A DNA stretch of 64,000 nt, from contig WGNK01000001.1 of assembly GCA_016124535.1 (NCBI GenBank), forward strand, positions 124,001-188,000, in the 5' to 3' direction. Of this stretch, positions 55,873 to 64,000 are shown piece after piece. A program made the translations under genes and the position numbers. A model generated the notes under the pieces. It was not told the DNA's origin. It made no database searches and saw only the letters and a program-made list of their open reading frames with translations. Source of the stretch: Azospirillum sp. (GTDB lineage Bacteria > Pseudomonadota > Alphaproteobacteria > Azospirillales > Azospirillaceae). Within the stretch, counting starts at the first letter, position 1, and every line of letters starts with the position of its first letter.

Positions 55873-56502
55873 ATGTCCGTCGAGACCTGGCTGGCCTTTG
55901 CCGCCGCCGCGGCCGTCCTGCTGGCGATTCCGGGGCCAACCGTGCTGTTGGTGGTTTCCTATGCCTTGAGCCATGGCCGGCGGGTCGCATTCGCCACCGT
56001 GGCCGGCGTGGCGCTCGGCGATTTCACGGCGATGACCGCCTCGCTGCTCGGCCTCGGTGCCGTTCTCGCCGCCTCGGCCGCCCTGTTCACCGCGCTGAAA
56101 TGGCTGGGTGCCGCCTATCTGGTCTGGCTTGGCGTCAAATTATGGCGCGCGCCGGTCCGCCGCACCGCCGAGGCGGTGGAGGCCGACGTCACGGCGCCGC
56201 GGCGCATCTTCCTCCACGCCTATGCCGTGACCGCGCTCAACCCCAAGGGCATGGTCTTCTTCGTCGCCTTCCTGCCCCAATTTCTCGACCCGGCCGGGGC
56301 GCTGCTGCCGCAACTGATGATCTTTGAGGCGACCTTCCTCACTCTGGCCACGCTCAACGCCACGGCCTACGCACTCACCGCTGCCGCGGCGCGGCGCTCC
56401 ATCGCCCGGCCCGCGGTGCAGCGTGCGGTCAACCGGGTCGGCGGTTCGCTGCTGATCGGCGCCGGCCTGTTGGCGGCGGCCTGGAAGCGCGCGGCGGCGT
56501 GA
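55873..56502 (+). CDS. LysE/RhtB-family amino-acid exporter
   Basis: 209 residues from ATG at 55873 with about six hydrophobic helices and the family start LLAIPGPTVLLVVSYALSHGRR, then ALGDFTAMTASLLGLGAV, KWLGAAYLVWLGVKLW and LNPKGMVFFVAFLPQF. It exports amino acids or derivatives across the inner membrane. Substrate unknown. A longer frame to 55396 overlaps the ParA gene and was rejected. Confidence 0.92.
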   Translation: MSVETWLAFAAAAAVLLAIPGPTVLLVVSYALSHGRRVAFATVAGVALGDFTAMTASLLGLGAVLAASAALFTALKWLGAAYLVWLGVKLWRAPVRRTAEAVEADVTAPRRIFLHAYAVTALNPKGMVFFVAFLPQFLDPAGALLPQLMIFEATFLTLATLNATAYALTAAAARRSIARPAVQRAVNRVGGSLLIGAGLLAAAWKRAAA

Positions 56503-56538
56503 TCGGCCCGACCGGTGACTGCGGGCGGAAAACGACAG

Positions 56539-56566
56539 GCGCGAGGGGCCGCGGGGTCCCTCGCGC
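56539..56566. terminator. Bidirectional terminator between lysE-like and Tat-protein genes
   Basis: GCGCGAGGG (56539-56547) and CCCTCGCGC (56558-56566) form a 9-bp stem with a 10-base loop in the gap between two convergent genes. On the minus strand the hairpin is followed by CTGTCGTTTT, giving a T-tract for the Tat-protein transcript. Confidence 0.75.
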
Positions 56567-56578
56567 TTCCTGGGACGC

Positions 56579-57274
56579 TCAGCCGACCGTGAGGATTGCG
56601 GTGTCGAAGGCGCCGCCCTTGGTCAGCTCGCCGAAAGTGACGTGCCGGTCGCCGTGGCGGAGCGTGCCGCGGGACAGCACCGGATAGGCCTTGAACGACA
56701 GCCGGGGCAACTGCTCCTCGACCGTCGCCTGAACGTCAGTTCTGGTCAGGGCGAAGGCCTTCATGGCGTCGCGGCTGATCAGAGCCGGCGCGGCCTCGCT
56801 GCTCAGCGGTTCCGAGCGGGCATATTTCAGCGCCAGACCGTCGTCGTGGTCGGTCAGGTTGAACGAAACGGCAATGGCTTCGGGGATCGCGCCGCCCTGC
56901 AGCGCCTCGCCGATCGCGCTGGTCAGGTGTTTGGGATCGACGATCGGGTCTTTGGACTCGAACATCTTGTAGATTTCGTCCTGGATCTTGTGAGCCAGCT
57001 GTGCGGCCTCCAGCACCAGTTGCAGGCCCTTGACCAGCACCACGAAGAACTGCACCACCTGGCCCGCATCGGTCACGAGATCGCTGTCGGCTGCCGCCCG
57101 GCGCCCGGTCAGGCCGACCAACCCGGCGCCCGCCAGTCCGCCCGCCAGTCCGAACGTTGCCGCCGACCCGGCGACGCCGCGCAGGACGCTGCGTCGCCCC
57201 AGCCCGCCCGGGTCAACCCGCCCGGCGCGATGCAGCCGCTCGATGTTCCACGGGTTGATCGGATAGCATTTCAT
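56579..57274 (-). CDS. Tat-signal exported protein of unknown function
   Basis: 231 residues from ATG at 57274 (a GTG at 57292 is also in frame). About 25 residues of unusual leader (MKCYPINPWNIERLHRAGRV) precede a twin-arginine motif (GLGRRSVLRGVAG) and a long hydrophobic stretch (AATFGLAGGLAGAGLVGL), with cleavage near AAA. The mature part has a hydrophobic helix (QVVQFFVVLVKGLQLVLEAAQLAHKIQDEIYK) and a soluble beta-rich tail. No family recognised. Divergent from the HlyD/protease export pair; the 25-residue leader before the RR motif resembles a peptide leader more than a normal Tat n-region. Confidence 0.72.
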   Translation of the reverse strand: MKCYPINPWNIERLHRAGRVDPGGLGRRSVLRGVAGSAATFGLAGGLAGAGLVGLTGRRAAADSDLVTDAGQVVQFFVVLVKGLQLVLEAAQLAHKIQDEIYKMFESKDPIVDPKHLTSAIGEALQGGAIPEAIAVSFNLTDHDDGLALKYARSEPLSSEAAPALISRDAMKAFALTRTDVQATVEEQLPRLSFKAYPVLSRGTLRHGDRHVTFGELTKGGAFDTAILTVG

Positions 57275-57439
57275 GCCCGCCTCTCCGGCCACGCCACAAC
57301 CGGGTTGAATTCTAGCATGATTTTGGCGCGATCGGGATCAATTGCCGGGGAGGCATGCCGGCATCTGACTTGCCAGTGGTGAAGCGTATGCCTATGTTTT
57401 GGTCGCTCCTGCCCTTAACACGGCGATTGGAACCATCTT

Positions 57440-58777
57440 ATGGATGGCGGTACGCCCTCATCGGCAGCCTTTTCGGTCTTCATCCAGCTCGAGCAAGCGG
57501 CACGCCAGGCCGCCACCCCGGAGGCGTTGCGCTACACTGTGGTCAACGACCTGCGCCGGCTGGTTTCCTATCGCCAGGCGGCCCTGATTTTCGGCCGGCC
57601 GGGCGAAGATCAGCGGATCGAAGCGGTGTCGGGCGTCGCCGTGCTCGAACCGGATGCGCCGTTCGTCCGCTGGCTCGGCCGGGTCGCGACCCGGCTGGCG
57701 GCGCGCGACGATGCCACCAAGCTTCACCCGCTTGCCGCCGACGCGATCGACGGCCTCGACCAGGCCGAGTGGCGGAGCTGGAGCGCCGCCAATGTTCTGT
57801 GGTGTCCTCTGAAAACCCGTGACGACGTTCCGTTCGGCGTGTTGTGGCTGTCGCGCGACGAGCCCTGGCAGAGCGCCGAGGCGGTGCTGGTCGAGCGGAT
57901 CGCCGGATGTTACGCCCATGCCTGGCTGGCGCTGGTCGGACCGCCGCGCCGGACCGGCCGCCGCCTGCGCCGGCGGCTGTGGCAGCTTGCTGCGGTGCTC
58001 GGCCTGTTGGCGATGGCGGTGCCGGTGCGCCAGTCGGCTCTGGCGCCGGCCGAAGTGGTGGCGGTGGCGCCGTTGGCGGTGGCGGCTCCGATCGACGGCG
58101 TGATCGCCCGCTTCCATGTTCGCCCCAACCAGCCGGTGATTGCCGGCCAGAAATTATTCGATTTCGACGATACCGGCCTGCAGAGTCAGGCTCTGGTCGC
58201 CGAGCGCACCCTGGGTATCGCCCAGGCCGAGCTTCGCCAGGCGACCCAGGGGCAGATGGTCGACCGCCGCCAGGCCGGCCAGGTCGCGCTGATCGAAGCC
58301 CAGGTGAAGCTGCGCCAGGCCGAACTGGACTATTCGCGCAGCTTGCTGGAGCGGGTCACGGTGACCGCGGAGCGCGGCGGCGTCGCGGTGTTCACCGACG
58401 AAAACGACTGGATCGGCCGGCCGGTGGTGACCGGCCAGCGCATCCTCCAGATTGCCGATCCGGCCGTGACCGAATTGCGCATCGAAGTTCCGGTGCGCGA
58501 TGCCATCGCCCTCACCCCCGGTGCCGATATCGAGATGTTTCTCGACACCGATCCGCTGGCGGCTTTGCCGGCGAGCCTGACCACCGCCAGCTATGAAGCG
58601 GAAATGACGCCGTCCGGGGTATTGTCCTACCGGGTGCGCGCCGCCTTTTCCGACGGGTTGACCCCGCCGCGCCTGGGTCTGCAGGGTACTGCGCAGATTT
58701 TCGCCGAGCGGGTACCGCTGGCGCTCTATCTGTTCCGCCGGCCGATGGCGACCCTGCGCCAGACCTTGGGGCGTTGA
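57440..58777 (+). CDS. HlyD-family adaptor with N-terminal GAF-like domain
   Basis: The 445-residue protein has residues about 8-165 that look like a GAF domain (YTVVNDLRRLVSYRQAALIFGRP, NVLWCPLKTRDDVPFGVLWLSRD). A TM helix near 182-200 (LWQLAAVLGLLAMAVPV) and a periplasmic HlyD part follow: VAAPIDGVIARFHVRPNQPVIAGQKLFDFDDTGLQSQ, a helical hairpin, then a beta-barrel. A cytoplasmic sensory domain on a membrane-fusion protein is unusual. It sits 4 bases upstream of the protease/HlyD fusion gene and probably forms one complex with it. Confidence 0.85.
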   Translation: MDGGTPSSAAFSVFIQLEQAARQAATPEALRYTVVNDLRRLVSYRQAALIFGRPGEDQRIEAVSGVAVLEPDAPFVRWLGRVATRLAARDDATKLHPLAADAIDGLDQAEWRSWSAANVLWCPLKTRDDVPFGVLWLSRDEPWQSAEAVLVERIAGCYAHAWLALVGPPRRTGRRLRRRLWQLAAVLGLLAMAVPVRQSALAPAEVVAVAPLAVAAPIDGVIARFHVRPNQPVIAGQKLFDFDDTGLQSQALVAERTLGIAQAELRQATQGQMVDRRQAGQVALIEAQVKLRQAELDYSRSLLERVTVTAERGGVAVFTDENDWIGRPVVTGQRILQIADPAVTELRIEVPVRDAIALTPGADIEMFLDTDPLAALPASLTTASYEAEMTPSGVLSYRVRAAFSDGLTPPRLGLQGTAQIFAERVPLALYLFRRPMATLRQTLGR

Positions 58778-58781
58778 ACCG

Positions 58782-60938
58782 GTGGCCGCTGCCCCCGCGA
58801 TTGCCATGGGCGCGCAGCCCGGCGCGTGGCTGGCGCGGCCCTTGCCGCTGCTGCGCGACGACCTGACGCTGATGCCGGGCCCGGCCGAGGCCGATGGCTC
58901 GCCGACCTGGACGGTCTACGATCCGGTCCGTCATCGCTATTTCCGTTTCGGACGCGCCGGCTTCGAATTCCTGGCGCGCTGGCGCGCCGGCTCCGGCAGT
59001 CAGGTGCTGGAGGGAATCACCGCCAGCACCACCCTCGACACCGGCCCCGAAGAGCTTGCCCAGTTCATCCATTTCCTGCGCGCCAGCAACCTGCTGCGCG
59101 GCGACGATCCGGCCAGCGGCCAGGAATTGGTGCGACAGGGCCATGCGGCGAAGCAGTCCTGGCCGGTGTGGCTGCTCCACCACTATCTGTTCATCCGCAT
59201 TCCGCTGGTCCGGCCCGATCGTTTCCTCACCGCGACGCTGCCGGCGGCCCGTCTGCTGCTCAATCGCCGCTTCATCAGCGCGGTGCTGCTGCTCGGCCTG
59301 GTCGGGGTGGCGTTGGCGGCGCGTCAGTGGGATCAGTTTCTCCATACCGCCCAGAATTTCTTTAATGCCGAGGGCGCAATCGCCTTCGCGGTGACGCTGA
59401 CCGCGGTCAAGCTGTGCCACGAACTGGGCCACGCCTATACCGCCAAGCATTTCGGCTGCCGGGTGCCGACCATGGGGGTGGCGCTGCTGGTGCTATGGCC
59501 GGTGCTCTATACCGACGTCACCGATTCGTGGCGGCTGGTCTCGCGCCGCCAGCGGCTGTTGATCGATGCCGCCGGCGTCATGACCGAATTGATGCTGGCC
59601 TTGGTCGCGACCTTTCTGTGGAGCTTTCTGCCCGACGGTCCCAGCCGCAGTGCGGCCTTCCTGGTGGCGACCACGACCTGGATCACCACACTGGCGATCA
59701 ACGCCAGCCCGTTCATGCGCTTCGACGGCTACTACATGCTGTCGGACTGGCTGGCGGTCTCGAACCTTCAGGATCGCGCCTTTGCCCATGCCCGCTGGCG
59801 GCTGCGCGAGCTGTTGTTCGGCTTCGACGAGCGGGCACCCGAAGGATTCCCGCCGCGCCAGCGGGGCATCCTGCTGGTCTACGCCTGGGCGACCTGGGCC
59901 TATCGTCTGGCATTGTTCTTCGGCATCGCGATGCTGGTCTACCACTTCTTCATCAAGGTCCTTGGCATCCTGCTGTTTGCGGTCGAAGTCGGCTGGTTCG
60001 TGGCACGGCCGATCTTCGGCGAACTCAAGCAGTGGTATAAGCGCCGGAGCAAGATGCGGCTCAACCGGAACCTGCTCGCGACCTTGGCCGGATTGGGGCT
60101 GGTGGTCTGGCTGGTGGTGACGCCGTGGCAGAGCTGGGTGACGCTGTCGGCGGTGCTGCGCGCCTCCGACTACGCCACGCTGTTTGCCCCGGTCTCGGCG
60201 CGCCTGGTCGAGGTCGCGGCGGTGTCGGGCCAGCGCGTTGCCGCCGGCCAGCTGATCTACCGCCTGGAGTCGCCGGAACTCGATTTCCGCCTGGAAAAGG
60301 CGCGGCTGCAGCGCCAGGCGATCATGTTGCTGATCGAGCGCCAGGCGTCCAGCGCCGAAGCCCTGGAAAATCTGGCGGTGCTCCAGGCCCGGCTGGCGAC
60401 CACCCTGTCGACGATCGCTGGGCTCGAGGCGCAAAGCCGGCGGCTGACCCTGCGGGCACCGGTCGCCGGGCTGCTCTGCCACGTTCCGCCCGAGCTTCGT
60501 CCCGGCCTGTGGCTGAAACCCGACCAGCCGCTGGGCGAAGTGATCGATCCCGATGGGGCGGTGCTGCGCGGCTATGTCATGACGGCCGAGCTCAACCGGC
60601 TCAAGGTCGGTGCCACCGGACGCTTTATCCCCGAGGATCCAGCGCGGCCCGGCCTGGATGCGGAGGTGACCGGCATCGAACGGGTCAATGCCGCGGTACT
60701 CGATACCCAGATGCTGGGATCGACCCAGCATGGACCGATCGCGGTCCAGGCGACCGCCCAGGGGGCGATGATCCCGACCGCGGCGATCACCCGGGTCGAT
60801 CTGCGGCTGCGCCAGCCAACCCCGGCGCCGGCCCAGGTCACGCCGGGCGTGGTCCAGGTCGAAGGCGAGGCCTCGAGCCTGGTCGTCCGCACCTGGCGCG
60901 CCACCGCCGCGGTATTGGTCCGGGAAAGCGGCTTCTAG
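58782..60938 (+). CDS. PqqD-like / site-2 protease / HlyD fusion (peptide zinc metalloprotease type)
   Basis: The 718-residue membrane protein starts at GTG 58782. Residues about 22-105 look like a PqqD-type winged-helix peptide-binding domain (TVYDPVRHRYFRFGRAGFEFLARW, ending FIHFLRASNLL). Residues about 125-425 are an M50/site-2 protease with zinc motif HELGH (213-217) and the second motif NASPFMRFDGYYML (307-320). From about 430 a TM helix (LLATLAGLGLVVWLVV) leads to HlyD-like lipoyl halves and helices (APVSARLVEVAAVSGQRVAAGQLIYRLE). The set suggests processing and export of a peptide. It follows the GAF-HlyD gene in the same operon; no ABC ATPase is nearby. Confidence 0.85.
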   Translation: MAAAPAIAMGAQPGAWLARPLPLLRDDLTLMPGPAEADGSPTWTVYDPVRHRYFRFGRAGFEFLARWRAGSGSQVLEGITASTTLDTGPEELAQFIHFLRASNLLRGDDPASGQELVRQGHAAKQSWPVWLLHHYLFIRIPLVRPDRFLTATLPAARLLLNRRFISAVLLLGLVGVALAARQWDQFLHTAQNFFNAEGAIAFAVTLTAVKLCHELGHAYTAKHFGCRVPTMGVALLVLWPVLYTDVTDSWRLVSRRQRLLIDAAGVMTELMLALVATFLWSFLPDGPSRSAAFLVATTTWITTLAINASPFMRFDGYYMLSDWLAVSNLQDRAFAHARWRLRELLFGFDERAPEGFPPRQRGILLVYAWATWAYRLALFFGIAMLVYHFFIKVLGILLFAVEVGWFVARPIFGELKQWYKRRSKMRLNRNLLATLAGLGLVVWLVVTPWQSWVTLSAVLRASDYATLFAPVSARLVEVAAVSGQRVAAGQLIYRLESPELDFRLEKARLQRQAIMLLIERQASSAEALENLAVLQARLATTLSTIAGLEAQSRRLTLRAPVAGLLCHVPPELRPGLWLKPDQPLGEVIDPDGAVLRGYVMTAELNRLKVGATGRFIPEDPARPGLDAEVTGIERVNAAVLDTQMLGSTQHGPIAVQATAQGAMIPTAAITRVDLRLRQPTPAPAQVTPGVVQVEGEASSLVVRTWRATAAVLVRESGF

Positions 60939-60943
60939 CCCGG

Positions 60944-61708
60944 TTAACGGCGTTGCCGGGCGTGTTCGGCGACCGCGGCGCCGAAGGCGGCGAACAGCGC
61001 AACCGAGTCCGGTCTTTCGCGAAACCGCCATTCCGGGTGCCATTGCAGGCCGAGCGCGAACCCCGGCGCATCGGCGACGCGCACCGCCTCGATCAAGCCG
61101 TCGGGGGCGGTCGCTTCGACCGCCAGCCGCCGGGCCAGGCGGTCGATCCCTTGGCCGTGCAGTGAGTTGACGGTCAGCGTCTTCTGCCCGGTCAGCCGGG
61201 CCAGGACGCCGTCCAGACTGAGGTCGACCGCGTGGGCCGGGCCATATTGGACCTCAAGCGGGTCCTCATCGCGGTCGCGATGGTCCATCAGGCCGGGGAC
61301 CTCGTGGACCTGCTGGTGCAGGCTGCCGCCGAGTGCCACGTTGAGCTCCTGGATGCCACGGCAGATCGCCAGCAGCGGGACGCCGCGATCGACCGCGGCG
61401 CGAATCAGCGGCAGCGTCGTGGCATCGCGCGCCGGATCGTGCAGGGTTCCGGGCTCGCTCGGCGGGCCGGCATAATGACGCGGCTCGACGTTCGACGGGC
61501 TGCCGGTGATCAGCAGGCCGTCGAGCCGGGACAGCAGCAGCTCGACATCGATCGCCTCGCCGAGCGCCGGGATCAGCAGGGGCAGGGCGCCGGCGCCCTC
61601 GGAGATCGCGCGCAGATATTTGTCGCCGACGACGTGGAAGGGCTGCTCGCCGAGGTCTCGGATGCAGGCGGGGACGCCGACCAGCGGCAGCGGCGAGGCG
61701 AGGGTCAT
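60944..61708 (-). CDS. Class-I glutamine amidotransferase, PuuD-like gamma-glutamyl hydrolase
   Basis: 254 residues from ATG at 61708, the same length as E. coli PuuD. The nucleophile Cys is in LLAICRGIQELNVALGGSLHQ, and the His/Glu pair in LGLQWHPEWRF. PuuD releases GABA from gamma-glutamyl-GABA in putrescine breakdown; enzymes of this clade also act on other gamma-glutamyl substrates. The nearby speD-speE pair gives a loose polyamine link. Convergent with the protease fusion gene (5-base gap). Confidence 0.88.
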   Translation of the reverse strand: MTLASPLPLVGVPACIRDLGEQPFHVVGDKYLRAISEGAGALPLLIPALGEAIDVELLLSRLDGLLITGSPSNVEPRHYAGPPSEPGTLHDPARDATTLPLIRAAVDRGVPLLAICRGIQELNVALGGSLHQQVHEVPGLMDHRDRDEDPLEVQYGPAHAVDLSLDGVLARLTGQKTLTVNSLHGQGIDRLARRLAVEATAPDGLIEAVRVADAPGFALGLQWHPEWRFRERPDSVALFAAFGAAVAEHARQRR

Positions 61709-61860
61709 GGGCGGACCGGCAGGACGGAGGATAAAGGGGCCGCGGCAACAGGAGCGGGACTGCATGCCAGGGGCTGCTTACTATCGCGGCCACCCCATCT
61801 GATCAACAACGGCGTTCGCCGACCGCCGGCCACCGACCCGCCGAGAGAGAGCCCGATCCC

Positions 61861-62667
61861 ATGCCGGACCTGCCGATCATCGCGCTGTTGTCCTGGAAGA
61901 CCACCGTGGTTGCCGGGGGGCTGGCCCTGCTGTTCCTCGCCGAACGGCTGCTGCCGGCGGCACCCTGGCCGTCCGGGGACCGGTTCCCCGGCGGGGCTCG
62001 CGTGCTGCGCAACGGCGCCTTGTGGCTGCTCAATGCCGGGCTGTCGCCGCTGGTGGTGCTGCCGGTCACCGCCTGGGCGGCGACAGTGGCGCCGGGCTGG
62101 CGCCCGGCCTGGTGGTCGGGCGGCGCCGGCCTTGCCTGCGATCTGGTCTTGCTCGATTGCTGGCTCTACTGGTGGCACCGGGCCAACCACGAACTGCCGC
62201 TGCTGTGGCGGTTCCACCAGGTTCATCACCTCGACCCGTTCCTCGACAGCACCAGCGCGCTACGCTTTCATTTCGGCGAGGTGCTGCTGTCGGCCGGCGT
62301 CCGCGCGCTGGTGATCGCGGTTCTGGCGATGCCGCTGTCGTCGGTGCTGGTGTTCGAAACGCTGGTGCTGCTTGGTGCTCTGTTTCACCACTCGAACCTG
62401 CGTTTGGCGCCAGGCGTGGAGAAATTGCTGTCGCGGCTGGTGGTGACGCCGTCGATTCACTGGGTTCACCACCACGCCGTTCGCCGCGACACCGACAGCA
62501 ATTACGCCACGCTCTTCAGCCTGTGGGACCTGCTGTTCGGCAGCCGCAGTCCGACCCGGCGCGAGGCCGCGATGCCGATCGGGATCGAGAACCAGCGCGA
62601 GCCGGCCTTGCCCGGACTGTTGCTGCTGCCCTTCCGGCGGCGGCGCCGGATCTCCCCTGCGGGCTGA
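61861..62667 (+). CDS. Fatty-acid hydroxylase / sterol desaturase family protein
   Basis: The 268-residue multi-pass membrane protein has the family His clusters: YWWHRANHELPLLWRFHQVHHLD near 95-120, ALFHHSNLRL, and PSIHWVHHHAVRRDTDSNYATLFSLWDLLFGS. These bind a di-iron centre for hydroxylation or desaturation of lipid substrates. Exact substrate unknown. Its stop codon lies inside the stem of the terminator at 62662-62695. Confidence 0.9.
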   Translation: MPDLPIIALLSWKTTVVAGGLALLFLAERLLPAAPWPSGDRFPGGARVLRNGALWLLNAGLSPLVVLPVTAWAATVAPGWRPAWWSGGAGLACDLVLLDCWLYWWHRANHELPLLWRFHQVHHLDPFLDSTSALRFHFGEVLLSAGVRALVIAVLAMPLSSVLVFETLVLLGALFHHSNLRLAPGVEKLLSRLVVTPSIHWVHHHAVRRDTDSNYATLFSLWDLLFGSRSPTRREAAMPIGIENQREPALPGLLLLPFRRRRRISPAG

Positions 62668-62695
62668 TGAATTCCCCGCGATCAGCCGCTTTTTT
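62662..62695 (+). terminator. Rho-independent terminator after the hydroxylase-family gene
   Basis: GGCTGAT (62662-62668) and ATCAGCC (62681-62687) form a 7-bp stem with a 12-base loop, followed by GC and TTTTTT (62690-62695). The TGA stop (62665-62667) lies inside the left arm. The only clear T-tract terminator in this stretch, it separates the gene from speD. Confidence 0.75.
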
Positions 62696-62776
62696 CATTG
62701 ATTCTCCGTGGATTTCGCATCATATGCGGCTCTCCGCCAGTTGGGCGGGGTCATCTGCTGGTTCGGGGGGAGATCG

Positions 62777-63280
62777 ATGGTGAATCCCGCGTCTCTCTTC
62801 CAATTGGGGATCGATTTGGCGCAGCCGCCCAAGAAAGCCCAAGCGGAAGCTTCTGGCACGGAAGTGAACAACGTCACGGCCGGCCCGTGGCCGATGCCGG
62901 CGGTTGCCGACGATCACTTCATTACCCGCGACGGCAAATGCTATGCCGGGACCCACCTGATCCTCGATCTGTGGGGTGCCAGCCGGCTGGCCGAAATCGA
63001 CTATATCCGGCGCGCCCTGATCGACGCGGTCGAGGCCGCCGGGGCGACCCTGCTGCACATCCATCTCCACCACTTTACCCCCAATGGCGGAGTGTCCGGG
63101 GTGGCGGTGCTGGCCGAGTCCCATATCTCGATCCACACCTGGCCGGAGCGCAGCTACGCGGCACTCGATATCTTCATGTGCGGCGGCGCCGATCCGCAGA
63201 AATCGGTGCCGGTGCTGGAAATGGCGTTCCAGCCGACCACGCTCAAGGTCGAAATCTTCTACCGCGGGGCGTTTCCGTGA
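62777..63280 (+). CDS. speD: S-adenosylmethionine decarboxylase proenzyme
   Basis: 167 residues from ATG at 62777, with GGGGGGAGATC just upstream; an earlier in-frame ATG at 62708 was rejected. The self-cleaving motif [16 protein letters not shown] holds the Ser that becomes the pyruvoyl cofactor. An N-terminal extension of about 45 residues precedes the core ([16 protein letters not shown]), making it longer than the 120-130-residue class 1B norm. It makes decarboxylated SAM for spermidine. Its stop overlaps the speE start (GTGA). Confidence 0.94.
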   Translation: MVNPASLFQLGIDLAQPPKKAQAEASGTEVNNVTAGPWPMPAVADDHFITRDGKCYAGTHLILDLWGASRLAEIDYIRRALIDAVEAAGATLLHIHLHHFTPNGGVSGVAVLAESHISIHTWPERSYAALDIFMCGGADPQKSVPVLEMAFQPTTLKVEIFYRGAFP

Positions 63281-63300
63281 CCGAGTGGTTCACGGAAACG
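63270..63300 (+). promoter_or_regulatory. Hairpin covering the speD stop and speE start codon
   Basis: CGTTTCCGTGA (63270-63280) and TCACGGAAACG (63290-63300) are perfect 11-base inverted complements around a 9-base loop. The left arm contains the speE GTG (63277-63279) and speD TGA (63278-63280). In mRNA it would bury the speE start, so speE translation should depend on ribosomes finishing speD. Both arms lie in coding sequence (GAFP of SpeD and TEWFTET of SpeE). Confidence 0.75.
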
Positions 63301-64000
63301 CTGTACCCGGACGTAGGCCAGCGTTTCCGGATCGACCGCATCCTGTTCCGCGAACAGACCGGGCTGCAGGATCTGGTGATCTTCGAGAGTGCCCGCGCCG
63401 GCCGGGTGCTGGCGCTTGATGGCGTGGTCCAGACCACTGAGGGCGACGAGTTCATCTATCACGAGATGCTGACACATGTGCCGATCTTCGCCCATGGCGC
63501 GGCGAAGCGGGTGCTGATCATCGGCGGCGGCGATGGCGGGATGTTGCGCCGTTGCCTGATGCACCGCGCGATCGAGCAGGTCACCATGGTCGAGATCGAC
63601 CGCGGCGTGGTCGATCTGTGTACCGCCTATCTGCCCGCGATCAGCGCCGGCGCCTTCGACAATCCGCGCACCCATCTGGTGATCGACGATGGCGCCGCCT
63701 TCGTCAAGCAGGCGGATCCGCTCTATGACGTGGTGATCGTCGACTCAACCGATCCCCAGGGACCCGGCGCGGTGCTGTTCACCGCTGAATTCTACGCCGA
63801 CTGCAAGCGCTGTCTCGCGCCCGGCGGGATCGTGGTCACCCAGAACGGCGTACCGTTCTTCCAGCCCGACGAATTGCGCACCAGCTACGACCGCTTGACG
63901 CCGCTGTTCGCCGATGTCGGCTTTTTTACCGCGGCGGTCCCGACCTATTACGGCGGCCCGATGGCGTTCGGCTGGGCGACCGACGACCGGGCGTTGCGCC
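63277..64000 (+). CDS. speE: Spermidine synthase (C-terminus cut by window edge)
   Basis: It begins with GTG 63277 overlapping the speD stop and runs off the right edge (about 241 residues seen). SAM-methyltransferase-like fold with [39 protein letters not shown] and [17 protein letters not shown], all diagnostic of polyamine aminopropyltransferases. It transfers the aminopropyl group of decarboxylated SAM (made by SpeD) to putrescine. The N-terminus [22 protein letters not shown] matches SpeE. Confidence 0.95.
   Translation, partial: MTEWFTETLYPDVGQRFRIDRILFREQTGLQDLVIFESARAGRVLALDGVVQTTEGDEFIYHEMLTHVPIFAHGAAKRVLIIGGGDGGMLRRCLMHRAIEQVTMVEIDRGVVDLCTAYLPAISAGAFDNPRTHLVIDDGAAFVKQADPLYDVVIVDSTDPQGPGAVLFTAEFYADCKRCLAPGGIVVTQNGVPFFQPDELRTSYDRLTPLFADVGFFTAAVPTYYGGPMAFGWATDDRALR

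Overview
The window is GC-rich, densely coded DNA, with many 4-base ATGA or GTGA stop/start overlaps. Gene content points to an alphaproteobacterium, probably of the Rhodospirillales: alphaproteobacterial-type serC, an HslV with a pre-threonine extension, an ImuA-type RecA-like protein, and REP-like palindromes between genes. That placement is an inference from gene families, not from a marker gene. I saw no rRNA, tRNA, CRISPR array or insertion sequence.

Layout from left to right. (1) 1-2389: end of a dipeptide/oligopeptide ABC importer operon (permease, cut by the window edge, and a Tat-exported binding protein). (2) 2582-16915: an adhesin-secretion locus. It holds a 2131-residue repeat protein with an Ala-rich helical N-terminus, VCBS/cadherin-like repeats, a PPC domain and a C-type lectin domain. 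Next comes an operon of a remarkable channel protein (type 1 periplasmic-binding domain, then a Cys-loop-receptor-like domain, then an MscS channel) followed by the ABC, HlyD and TolC parts of a type I secretion system. (3) 17040-36078: a complete catecholate siderophore island. It has a six-gene biosynthetic operon (entC, entE, entB, free aryl carrier, entF, entA), an esterase, a binding protein, permease and ATPase for ferri-siderophore import, a TonB-dependent receptor, an MFS exporter and exbB-exbD-tonB. Fur-box-like promoters with a shared layout sit at four points. A small Gly/Ser/Thr-rich protein of unknown function (36247-36783) faces exbB across one of these promoters. (4) 36959-39811: serC and serA, separated by three tight hairpins. 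(5) 39915-56502: mostly housekeeping genes (aspS, glgP, hslVU, an orphan imuA, CYTH/CHAD, an orphan ParA, LysE), mixed with a solitary AAA ATPase, a membrane-anchored TAXI protein and small envelope proteins. (6) 56579-60938: a Tat-signal protein divergent from a two-gene export pair (GAF-HlyD and PqqD-like/site-2-protease/HlyD). (7) 60944-64000: a PuuD-like amidotransferase, a fatty-acid hydroxylase-like protein, and speD-speE for spermidine, with an inverted repeat over the speE start codon.

How parts work together. Isochorismate made by EntC would be converted by EntB and EntA to 2,3-dihydroxybenzoate, activated by EntE, loaded on the free carrier and joined to serine by EntF. The MFS protein would export the product, the TonB receptor powered by ExbB-ExbD-TonB would recapture it, the binding protein and ABC pair would import it, and the esterase would release the iron. 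No phosphopantetheinyl transferase is in the window, so it must come from elsewhere. The adhesin and its exporter sit next to the siderophore operon. The channel fusion, 18 bases upstream of the exporter ATPase gene and in the same operon, suggests ligand-sensing linked to secretion. That is the most novel biology here.
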